Below are positions 46,599 through 54,902 of a DNA stretch of 64,000 bases, in pieces (the first letter of the stretch is position 1; every line of letters starts with the position of its first letter). The position numbers and the translations under genes are program-made. The notes under the pieces were generated by a model. That model was not told the origin of the DNA and made no database searches. It saw only the letters and a list, made by a program, of their open reading frames with translations. This DNA comes from Acidaminobacter sp. (GTDB lineage: Bacteria > Bacillota > Clostridia > Peptostreptococcales > Acidaminobacteraceae), in contig NZ_JAOTSB010000002.1 of assembly GCF_030247605.1 (NCBI RefSeq), forward strand, positions 124,001-188,000, given 5' to 3'.

Positions 46599-46658
46599 AG
46601 GTCTCCTCCTTAAGTCTTAATCTAAACTCAGAAGTCATTATACCCATTAATATCCTAA

Positions 46659-47555
46659 TTAATCTTTTGGGATTAGTACATTGAGCTTTTTCTCCAAGAT
46701 CTTGATTTCAATGGGCAGCCGTCCACCCTCTTCACCGTCTATATCAATTTTCATTAGATCCACAGAGCTGGCTTTAAAATGCTTAATTGGGTAGTATTCT
46801 ATGGTTTCTCCGGCGAATTTTTGTGTACTGAGATAGGTCATAACAATTTTTACCGCTTGCTTAAATGTGGATTTTTTCATTAACATCAAATATAAATTGC
46901 CATCATCCAGTTCAATTGGCCTAGCATAATTTCTAAAGCCGCCCACAGAGTTCGAATTCGTAATCGTAAACAAGGTGATGTCTCTCTCAATAGCGTCACC
47001 GTTGATCTCCAAATGAACCCTGTGAGATTCTTTCAAATATTTCAAACTGTCTTTAATGCCGTAAATCAAATAAGCCAACCGTCCGAAAATTTTCTTGAGC
47101 GGTCTTGGTACAGCGTACCCCACATCTGTAAAAGCCCCCACTGCGACGACATTGATAAAATAGAGACCATTACAGATCCCAACGTCAATTTTTTTTGTAA
47201 TGCCTTGCTCCAGAATTTCGATAAACTGATCTATCTTGTCATTCATACCAAGCACTGAAGCAAAATCGTTGACGGTTCCGAATGGCAGCACACTTAGTAC
47301 CGCCTCAGAGCCGCTCTGCATGATCCCATTGGCACAACTGTGCACCGTGCCGTCACCACCACAGGCAATGATAAGCTCTGCGCCATCTTGACACGCTTGA
47401 ATGACCTCATCTTCAATATCGAGATCCCCCGCGACATCTATGGTGATTATTTCAGAAGCTGTATTCAGATATTCAATCAAAGGCTCCAGCTTCCAGGAAG
47501 GTTTCAACATGCCTGAATAGGAGTTGTATACCAATGCGATTTTTTCGAACTTCAT
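46659..47555 (-). CDS. YegS/DagK-type diacylglycerol (lipid) kinase family protein
   Basis: A 298-residue lipid kinase-like protein. The nucleotide-binding glycine motif ACGGDGTVHSCANGI and LPFGTVNDFAS are those of the DGK catalytic domain, and IDIDGEEGGRLPIEI closes the C-terminal domain. Members phosphorylate diacylglycerol or similar lipids at the membrane; the actual substrate is unknown. The Shine-Dalgarno sequence is weak. A promoter with extended -10 lies upstream. Confidence 0.88.
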   Translation of the reverse strand: MKFEKIALVYNSYSGMLKPSWKLEPLIEYLNTASEIITIDVAGDLDIEDEVIQACQDGAELIIACGGDGTVHSCANGIMQSGSEAVLSVLPFGTVNDFASVLGMNDKIDQFIEILEQGITKKIDVGICNGLYFINVVAVGAFTDVGYAVPRPLKKIFGRLAYLIYGIKDSLKYLKESHRVHLEINGDAIERDITLFTITNSNSVGGFRNYARPIELDDGNLYLMLMKKSTFKQAVKIVMTYLSTQKFAGETIEYYPIKHFKASSVDLMKIDIDGEEGGRLPIEIKILEKKLNVLIPKD

Positions 47556-47628
47556 ATAGTTGGCCTACCCCGCTTAGTCTTATTGGGTGCTCTGCCTGAG
47601 TCTGGAAGGACGCAGGCTGTGTATCGTC

Positions 47629-47637
47629 ATTATATCA
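47629..47637 (-). promoter_or_regulatory. Extended -10 promoter of the lipid kinase gene
   Basis: On the minus strand TG-A-TATAAT (47637-47629) is a consensus extended -10 element; no good -35 is visible. It lies 74 bases upstream of the start. Confidence 0.6.
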
Positions 47638-47709
47638 CGCCGTTGACCAATGTCCCAGCACAAGAAACATTACAAAATGGCCATTACGGAAGTTAATGCC
47701 TGTAAAAGT

Positions 47710-48915
47710 CTATACGATCCCCTCTGCAGGTGGTTCAGACTGCGATAAGAGTCGCGGCGCACTGATTCGAATCCCTAGAGCACCTAGTGGTGCTGTGACC
47801 AGGATGGAAAGAACAGCAACCGCCATGATCACTTCGCCGCCCTCGACACCCAGTGACAGAGGGATCGCACCAATTGCCGCCTGGACAGTCGCCTTTGGCC
47901 AATAGGCCACGACGCAAAAAAATCGTTCCTTTGCATTTAACGATGTGCCCACTGTGGAAATCCAAACACCAATACTCCTGGCCGTCAACCCAGCTGCCAG
48001 AATCAGCAGCCCATTAGCGCCTGCGTCCACAGCGACACCCGGATCAACTTGAGCGCCAACTAAGACGAATAATAAGATTTCAGCGAAAACCCATATTTTC
48101 CCGAATTTTGCAGACAGTCGGTGGGCAACGACGGGCCTCTTTTCCAAAAGAATGAAGCCGATGGTCATGACACCCAGCAAAGCCGCAATTTCAAGACGGT
48201 TTTTCATTGCCGTCTCCAAAGCAGTCAGCATAATGGCAATCCCCAAGATCACCAGCACTTTTTTTGTATCCCTTATGTGATAGCGTTCGAATACTTTAAC
48301 CAGAACTATGCCGCTTAAGATTCCGACACCTATGCCCAGGAGTATGGAAACAGGGATCCAGGCTAATTGAATGCCAATATTGACATGTGCGCCGCTATAC
48401 ATCCCCAGAAAGGCTGAAAAAATGGTGATCGCCACAACATCATCCACTGATGCCGCCGCCAGAATAAGCGTCGGAATATTTTGACCTGTACCTACCCCAC
48501 GCTCAGAAAGCTGAATCATCATGGGGACGATCACCGCAGGCGAAACCGCGGCGAGTATAAATCCGAGAATCCCACCTTGAATCCAGGTAAATCCAAGCAA
48601 AGGCACTGCTATTAATGAAATAGCGAGTCCTTCCATAACGCCCGGGATAATGCTTAATCTAATCGCGGCGTAACCTACCTTGTTAAGGGATTCACGGCTG
48701 ATCCCGAGACCCGCTCTCAAGAGAATGATAATTAGCGCTATTTTTCTAAAGTCCGCGGATGCGGCCATAAGTTCCGCATCGATCCAATCCAAGCCATAAG
48801 GTCCAATGACTATGCCCAGGACCAGCATGCCCAGAAGTCCCGGGAGCCTCATTTTTACAAACAGTGTATTCATCAATAAGCCCAGCAGAGTAATTATTGC
48901 AAGACCAGTTGCCAT
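47710..48915 (-). CDS. Cation:proton antiporter (CPA/NhaP-like), fluoride-riboswitch controlled
   Basis: A 401-residue membrane antiporter with about twelve hydrophobic segments, AAVSPAVIVPMM near TM5 and AAASVDDVVAIT carrying the membrane aspartates typical of CPA exchangers. A fluoride riboswitch with its own terminator lies directly upstream. Antiporters are among the known gene classes behind fluoride riboswitches, so a role in fluoride tolerance is likely. AGGGGGC precedes the ATG. Confidence 0.88.
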   Translation of the reverse strand: MATGLAIITLLGLLMNTLFVKMRLPGLLGMLVLGIVIGPYGLDWIDAELMAASADFRKIALIIILLRAGLGISRESLNKVGYAAIRLSIIPGVMEGLAISLIAVPLLGFTWIQGGILGFILAAVSPAVIVPMMIQLSERGVGTGQNIPTLILAAASVDDVVAITIFSAFLGMYSGAHVNIGIQLAWIPVSILLGIGVGILSGIVLVKVFERYHIRDTKKVLVILGIAIMLTALETAMKNRLEIAALLGVMTIGFILLEKRPVVAHRLSAKFGKIWVFAEILLFVLVGAQVDPGVAVDAGANGLLILAAGLTARSIGVWISTVGTSLNAKERFFCVVAYWPKATVQAAIGAIPLSLGVEGGEVIMAVAVLSILVTAPLGALGIRISAPRLLSQSEPPAEGIV

Positions 48916-48944
48916 AACATAGCCCCCTAAAATTTAACATTCAA

Positions 48945-49022
48945 AAACAAAAAAGACCCTGTCGCATTTTTCGACAGGTGTCATCAGCTCAAAAGGCATT
49001 TCACGGCGAACACCATCACCCA
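48945..49022 (-). ncRNA. Fluoride riboswitch (crcB motif) with terminator
   Basis: On the minus strand from 49022 the sequence runs GGGTGATGGTGTTCGCC, then a variable stem containing TGCC, then GAGCTGATGACACCTG, which matches the crcB/fluoride aptamer consensus. CCTGTCG pairs with CGACAGG (48978-48958) as a terminator followed by a T run. Fluoride binding should favour antitermination and expression of the antiporter. Confidence 0.92.
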
Positions 49023-49340
49023 TTCAGTTCCTGTACAGCGTAACATATCTCAGGAGTCTCTTCAAGCCACTCTTGACAAAATTACCAGGACCACTTGTTT
49101 TTTGCGTCTAATACTTTGTTGAAATTTTCACATATATTTCACATCAATGAAATCGCTAAATAATATACTAAAATTTCGACCATTGTAATTCCGACTATTA
49201 AGCAGGTATTTGCAACGATTATAGCTAAGTAAAAACTTTTTGTCATAAAATTTCAACAATTATAAAAGTTTGATATATTCATAATCGATAAAATGAGATA
49301 AAATCAAATCAGCGAAAAAAAGAAGTCAGGAGGCTGCTTC
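49023..49340. other. AT-rich divergent regulatory region
   Basis: No gene is visible. It holds the promoters of the antiporter (minus) and of the formate dehydrogenase operon (plus). TTTGTC, a 16-base spacer and TATAAA near 49240-49270 are one weak candidate for the latter; minus-strand TTGAAG with TACGCT near 49040-49066 is a weak candidate for the former. Confidence 0.4.
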
Positions 49341-49841
49341 ATGGCTAAAAACATTTTAACTGAAGAAAATTTTCAGAAGCTGCATACCGTCATTGAGCAT
49401 TACAGGCATATCCAAGGACCTTTAATGCCAATACTGAATGAAGCCCAGGTCATTTTTGGCGCGATCCCTTATGAAGTACAAAAAGTAATTTCGGATGAAC
49501 TGAACATTCCACTCGCTGAAATTTATGGTGTGGTCACGTTTTATTCGCAATTTACCTTGGAACCAAAAGGTGATTATCTCATTGCTGTCTGTTTGGGCAC
49601 TGCCTGCTATGTCAAAGGTGCACAAAAGCTCCTTGACCAGATTGTGACACGGCTCGGCGTCAAAGTCGGTGAAACATCACCGGATGGCCGGTATTCAGTC
49701 GAAGCGACCCGCTGTATTGGCGCTTGCGGACTGGCGCCGGTTCTCACTGTCAACAACGCAGTCTACGGCCGCCTTGTTGAAGGTGATATTCAAGGTATTT
49801 TAGAGAAATATAGTAAAACATCAGAGGAGGTTTCCGCTTGA
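49341..49841 (+). CDS. NuoE/HndA-like [2Fe-2S] subunit of NAD-linked oxidoreductase
   Basis: A 166-residue thioredoxin-like [2Fe-2S] protein. Its four cluster cysteines are visible as CLGTAC (residue ~91) and CIGACG (~130). Upstream is a helical domain with YGVVTFYSQF, as in NuoE. It is the first gene of the formate dehydrogenase operon and relays electrons to or from the flavin subunit. AGGAGG precedes the ATG; the stop overlaps the next start as TTGA. Confidence 0.93.
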   Translation: MAKNILTEENFQKLHTVIEHYRHIQGPLMPILNEAQVIFGAIPYEVQKVISDELNIPLAEIYGVVTFYSQFTLEPKGDYLIAVCLGTACYVKGAQKLLDQIVTRLGVKVGETSPDGRYSVEATRCIGACGLAPVLTVNNAVYGRLVEGDIQGILEKYSKTSEEVSA

Positions 49842-50206
49842 AGTCTTTAGCTGAACTTGAAAAAGTACAACAGGAAGTGTATCGACGGATCAATCTTCGC
49901 ACCTTAAAAGGCAGCTATACGGTTTCAGTCGCTATGGATGACTGTGGTATGGCAGCCGGAGCGCGTCAGGTTCTATTGACTATTTTGGACGAAATTGACC
50001 AACAAGGACTGGAAAATATCAGAGTGGTTCAAACCGGGTGTCTTGGTGACTGCAAACTTGAACCTGTAGTTGAAATTTTTCAGGAAGGTCATCCAAAAAC
50101 CACTTACATTCAAATGACTGAAGAAAAGGCAAGACAGATCGTTAAATCACATTTGGTGCAGCATCAGGTTGTCGAAGCATCCACCATCGGCAGCAATAAA
50201 AAGTAA
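49838..50206 (+). CDS. HndB-like [2Fe-2S] ferredoxin subunit
   Basis: A 122-residue thioredoxin-like ferredoxin with cysteines in DDCGMAAGA and VQTGCLGDCKLEP. Such HndB-type subunits occur in multimeric NAD(P)-reducing or electron-bifurcating hydrogenases and formate dehydrogenases. TTG start at good distance from GAGGAGG. It sits between the NuoE- and NuoF-like genes. Confidence 0.9.
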   Translation: MKSLAELEKVQQEVYRRINLRTLKGSYTVSVAMDDCGMAAGARQVLLTILDEIDQQGLENIRVVQTGCLGDCKLEPVVEIFQEGHPKTTYIQMTEEKARQIVKSHLVQHQVVEASTIGSNKK

Positions 50207-50230
50207 AACCATGACAGGAGGCTTATGCCA

Positions 50231-52030
50231 ATGAGTTTGTTCAGATCGCACGTCCTCATCTGCGGCGGTACAGGATGTACGTCCTCAAGCTCCGACAAGA
50301 TTGAGGAGCGTTTTAAGGAACTGGTCGCAGAGCAAGGCCTGGATCAGGAAGTAATGGTGGTGAGAACAGGCTGTTTCGGACTTTGTGAAGAAGGTCCAAT
50401 CTGTATCGTACACCCTGAGGGCTCTTTTTATTCCAGAGTTAAGATTGAAGATGTCGACACCATTGTTTCTGAGCACCTGATGAAGGGTCGTGTCGTCACA
50501 TCATTGCTTTATCGCGACAAGCTGGCGCCACCGGAACACCAGCTCGCTACTTCTTTCAGCGAAGTCACCTTCTATAAAATGCAGCACAGGGTCGCGCTGA
50601 AAAACTGCGGCGTCATCAATCCTGAAGTCATTGAAGAATACATAGCTTATGACGGCTACAAAGCCTTGGGTAAGGTTTTGACTGAAATGCAGCCCGCAGA
50701 CGTCTTGGATGCAGTTAAAAAATCCGGTCTCAGAGGACGTGGCGGCGGCGGCTTCCCTACCGGTATCAAGTGGGAATTCGCGGCCAAAACTGAAGGCCCT
50801 ATTAAATACATTGGCTGCAACGCGGACGAAGGCGATCCAGGTGCCTTTATGGACCGTTCCATACTGGAGGGCGACCCCCACTGCCTGATTGAAGCCATGG
50901 CTATTGCAGGTTATGCGACAGGCGCTGAAAAAGGATATGTCTACATTCGCGCGGAGTATCCAATTGCAGTCAAACGCTTGAAAATTGCCATTGAGCAGGC
51001 TAAAGAGCATGGACTGCTTGGCCGGAACATTTTCGGTACAGACTTTTCGTTCGACATGGAAATCCGCCTTGGCGCGGGTGCGTTTGTCTGCGGTGAAGAA
51101 ACAGCACTGATCGCCTCTATAGAGGGCGAACGCGGCATGCCTCGGCCAAAGCCGCCATTCCCCGCACACAAAGGCATCTTTGGAAAACCAACGGTTATCA
51201 ACAACGTGGAGACCTTTGCCAATGTTCCTCAGATCATCCTCAAAGGACCTGAATGGTACGCCAGCATGGGCACTGAGAAATCCAAAGGGACGAAAGTATT
51301 TGCTCTCGGCGGCAAAATCAACAATTCAGGCTTAATTGAAATCGAGATGGGCACAAAACTTCGTCACGTCATTGAAGATATTGGCGGCGGTATTCCAAAG
51401 GGCAAAAAATTCAAAGCAGTTCAGACCGGCGGGCCTTCCGGCGGCTGTATCACTGCTGATCACCTGGATATCCCAATCGACTATGACAACCTGATCTCCC
51501 TTGGATCCATGATGGGCTCCGGCGGCATGATCGTCATGGACGAGGATAACTGCATGGTGGACATCGCCCGCTTCTTCCTGGACTTCACCGTGGATGAATC
51601 CTGCGGTAAATGCGTCCCTTGCCGGGAAGGCACCCGACGCATGCTGGAAATTCTCGACCGGATCACTGAAGGCAAAGGCGAAATGGAAGACATTGATAAA
51701 CTTGAGCGCCTTGCCAAAAATATCAAGTCTTCATCCCTTTGCGGACTTGGACAGACGGCGCCCAACCCGGTACTTTCAACCCTGCGTTACTTCAGGACGG
51801 AATACGAAGCCCACATTGTGGGCAAAACCTGTCCGGCCGGCGTCTGCCAGGCACTGTTGACCTATGTCATTACGGATGCCTGCAAGGGATGTACCCTCTG
51901 TAAGAAGGTTTGTCCTGTTGGCTGTATCACCGGAGAAGTCAAAGGTCTGCACCACATTGACCCGGATGCGTGCATCAAATGCGGCGCCTGCATGAGCAAG
52001 TGTCCGTTCAACGCGATTATCAAGAAATAA
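50231..52030 (+). CDS. NuoF/HndC-like NADH-binding flavin subunit
   Basis: A 599-residue flavoprotein. In order: an N-terminal [2Fe-2S] thioredoxin-like domain (CGGTGCTSSSS; TGCFGLCEEGP), the NADH/FMN domain (GLRGRGGGGFPTGIKWEF; NADEGDPGAFMDR; GAGAFVCGEETALI), the [4Fe-4S] motif CGKCVPCREGT, and two C-terminal ferredoxin clusters (CKGCTLCKKVCPVGC; CIKCGACMSKCPF). This is the layout of the bifurcating-type subunits. The ATG at 50231 is nine bases after GGAGG; an ATG two codons earlier is too close. Confidence 0.95.
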   Translation: MSLFRSHVLICGGTGCTSSSSDKIEERFKELVAEQGLDQEVMVVRTGCFGLCEEGPICIVHPEGSFYSRVKIEDVDTIVSEHLMKGRVVTSLLYRDKLAPPEHQLATSFSEVTFYKMQHRVALKNCGVINPEVIEEYIAYDGYKALGKVLTEMQPADVLDAVKKSGLRGRGGGGFPTGIKWEFAAKTEGPIKYIGCNADEGDPGAFMDRSILEGDPHCLIEAMAIAGYATGAEKGYVYIRAEYPIAVKRLKIAIEQAKEHGLLGRNIFGTDFSFDMEIRLGAGAFVCGEETALIASIEGERGMPRPKPPFPAHKGIFGKPTVINNVETFANVPQIILKGPEWYASMGTEKSKGTKVFALGGKINNSGLIEIEMGTKLRHVIEDIGGGIPKGKKFKAVQTGGPSGGCITADHLDIPIDYDNLISLGSMMGSGGMIVMDEDNCMVDIARFFLDFTVDESCGKCVPCREGTRRMLEILDRITEGKGEMEDIDKLERLAKNIKSSSLCGLGQTAPNPVLSTLRYFRTEYEAHIVGKTCPAGVCQALLTYVITDACKGCTLCKKVCPVGCITGEVKGLHHIDPDACIKCGACMSKCPFNAIIKK

Positions 52031-52087
52031 CGCGGGTGCTTTTTAAAATCTGCCCGCTCGAATTTAGATCGTAAGGAGGACGAATAC

Positions 52088-54772
52088 ATGGCTCAGGTGA
52101 CCCTGAACGGGAATACCATACATGTAGATTTGCCAAAGACCATTTTACAGGTGGCTGAAGAAGCCGGCCTGTTTGTACCGACTTTTTGCAATGATAAACG
52201 CCTTGTGCCAAACGGCGCATGCAGGATGTGCGTCGTCGAGGTTGAAGGCGCAAGAAGCCTGGTGGCTTCCTGCACCACACCGGCTGCTGACGGCATGGTC
52301 ATCAACACAGAAACCCCCGCTGTCATCGACGCCAGAAAATCTGTCCTGGAACTGATCTGGGCAAACCATCCCAACGACTGCGTCGTTTGTGACAAAGCCG
52401 GTCAGTGTAAACTTCAAGATTATACTTATCGCTATGAGGTCGACATTGACGCCTTCAAAGGCGCTAAACGCGTCAGCGAAGTGGATCAATCGAACAAATT
52501 CTTCTACAACGACCAAAACAAATGCATCTTGTGCGGAAAATGCGTCCGCGTCTGTGATGAACTTCAAAACACTTCCGCAATTGGTTTTAGCGAACGCGGC
52601 TTCCACACACATATCACCCATCCTTTCGAGGAAGGTATGGATAAGTCTGTCTGCGTCTCTTGCGGCAACTGCGTTTCCGTTTGTCCCGTCGGCGCCTTGA
52701 TGCCAAAGAGCAAGGAGCGCTTCAGAAACTGGGAGGCAAAAAAAGTCCAGACGACTTGTTCCTATTGCGGCGTTGGCTGCCAAATGAATCTGATCGTTAA
52801 GGACAACAAGGTTGTAGATGTCGAGCCGGTCAATGACCATTCCAACATGGGGCTGCTCTGCGTTAAAGGAAAATTTGGATATAGCTTTATCGACCACCCG
52901 GACCGTTTAAGAAAGCCTATGCTTAAAAAGCATGGTGTCCTGACAGAAGTTGAGTGGGATGAAGCACTTGATTTTGTCGCAGGCAAAATCAAGCAAACCA
53001 GAGATGTTTATGGTGCGGATACTTTGGCAGGCCTGGTTTCTGCAAGATGCACCAATGAAGAAAACTATCTGATGCAAAAATTGTTCCGCGCAGGTGTCGG
53101 CACCAACAACCTCGACCACTGCGCCCGACTCTGACATGCTTCTACAGTCGCAGGTCTTGCGACTACACTCGGAAGCGGCGCTATGACAAACAGCATCCCG
53201 GAAATACCAAAAATTGATCTTGCGTTTGTCACCGGCTCAAACACAACAGAAAATCACCCGGTAATTGGTGCTCAAATTCTTCAAGCCGTCAAAAACGGCG
53301 CAAAATTGATTGTTGCTGATCCAAGACGCATTGAGCTCGCCAGGCACGCGGACGTCTTCCTTCAGTTAAAACCGGGCACCAACGTCGCCCTCCTGAACGG
53401 CATGATGAATGTCATCTATAACGAAGGCCTTTATGATGCCGAGTTTGTCGAAGAGCGCACTACAGGTCTTTCTGATCTGATCGACGTCATTCAGGCCTAC
53501 ACCCCTGAAAAAGCGTCTGAAATCTGTGGCGTTGATGCAGATCTGATCCGAAAAGCAGCAAGGCTGTATGCCCACGCGAATCGCGCTTCCATCTTCTACG
53601 CAATGGGTATTACTCAGCATAGTACCGGAACCGGTCATGTCATGACGGTCTCCAACCTCGCCATGATGTGCGGCAACCTAGGCAAAGCACACAGCGGCGT
53701 CAACCCGCTTCGCGGCCAAAATAACGTTCAGGGCGCCTGTGACATGGGTGGTCTTCCGGATGATTTCCCTGGCTATCAGAAGGTAACTAACCCTGAAGTC
53801 ATTCAAAAATTTGAATCCCTATGGGGTGCAAAGCTCTCCTACAAGCGCGGTATGCCGCTCACAAAAATGATGCAGGCCGCCCACAGCGGAGAAATCAAAC
53901 TGATGTACATCATGGGTGAAAACCCTATGGTCTCTGACCCGGATACCAATCATATCCGTGAGAGTCTCGAACACCTGGACTGCCTCATAGTTCAGGATAT
54001 CTTCCCAACTGAGACAACTGCCCTTGCTGACGTTGTGCTGCCGGTTGCCTGCTTTGCAGAAAAAGACGGGACATTCACAAACACTGAGCGCCGGGTTCAG
54101 CGTGTCAGAAAAGCAGTTCAGGCACCTGGTGAAGCAAAAGCAGATTGGGAAGTCTTTGTTGAAATTATGAAGCGCCTTGGAATGGATGCACCTTATGAAA
54201 AACCAGAGGATGTCATGAAAGAAATCTCCAAGGCGACGCAGCTTTATGGCGGCATCACTTATGACCGCATCGAGCACAAAGGTTTGCAGTGGCCATGTCC
54301 GACACCGGAACATCCAGGTACCCAGTACCTCCACAAAGATAAGTTCCCCCGTGGAAAGGGACTTTTTGTACCGGTACATCATGTTGATTCTGCTGAACTC
54401 CAGGATGAGGCTTATCCATTTATACTGACAACCGGTCGAATCCTGTACCATTATCACACCAGAACCATGACAAAGCGTGTGGAAGGCCTGCATGCCATTG
54501 CCTCTGAGGGCTTCATTGAGATCTCACCGAACACTGCCCTCAAACTGGGGATTGAAGATGGGGAACTCGTCAAAGTTGCGTCTCGAAGGGGCGAGCTCGA
54601 GGTTAAAGCCAAGGTAACGGATACCATCCAGGATCAAGTGGTCTTTATGCCTTTCCACTTCGCAGAAACAGCCGCGAATATTCTGACTAACGCTTCAGCG
54701 CTGGATGAGATCTCAAGCATGCCTGAACTGAAAGTCTGCGCGGTCAGCGTTGAGAAAATCCAAACCGTCTAG
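52088..54772 (+). CDS. fdhA: Selenocysteine-containing formate dehydrogenase catalytic subunit
   Basis: An 894-residue enzyme read through an in-frame TGA at codon 349 (53132-53134), in HCARL-Sec-HASTV, the formate dehydrogenase active site. N-terminal domains: [2Fe-2S] (about residues 34-65), a His/Cys cluster, two [4Fe-4S] ferredoxin clusters (CILCGKCVRVCDE; CVSCGNCVSVCP), then the molybdopterin domain beginning CSYCGVGCQ. Downstream: NPLRGQNNVQGACDMGG and the C-terminal dinucleotide-binding domain. The neighbours suggest electrons pass to NAD, perhaps with ferredoxin. Mo or W cannot be told. Confidence 0.96.
53132..53176 (+). promoter_or_regulatory. SECIS element of formate dehydrogenase
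   Basis: AGTCGCA (53146-53152) pairs perfectly with TGCGACT (53158-53164) around GGTCT (53153-53157). GCTTC (53138-53142) pairs with GAAGC (53172-53176) as a lower stem. The loop lies 18 bases after the TGA, the same spacing and loop as in E. coli fdhF. Confidence 0.93.
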
Positions 54773-54880
54773 TAGTACATTCCGGAAATAACTGTGCAAT
54801 AAAAAATGAATTATAAGCCTGAATTTTGCCAGCAGGTTTTACGTTCTTTTGCATAGATATTTCAAGAATGTTGTACTAGT
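54769..54880 (+). repeat. Dispersed ~112-bp element, copy B
   Basis: It begins CTAGTAGTACATTCC and ends GAATGTTGTACTAGT, which are inverted repeats of each other, and matches copy A at 31832-31950 over its length. The TAG stop of fdhA lies within its first bases. Inside, MNYKPEFCQQVLRSFA is followed by TAG, so the transposase-like frame is cut to 16 codons. Confidence 0.7.
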
Positions 54881-54902
54881 ACCACTTAACGAGGTGAACT
54901 CT

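Noticed and set aside
50501..51169. Long minus-strand frames within the formate dehydrogenase operon (also 52145-52897 and 53819-54493)
   Set aside because: They lie antisense to well-supported genes, have no ribosome sites and give protein sequence unlike any family.
53135..54772. Two separate genes or a broken fdhA at 53134
   Set aside because: The frame is continuous, the TGA is at the known Sec position and a SECIS hairpin follows.
54849..54902. Upstream ATG extending MobA-FdhD by 18 codons
   Set aside because: It starts inside repeat copy B without a ribosome site; the TTG at 54903 follows GAGGTGA and gives the normal MobA N-terminus.
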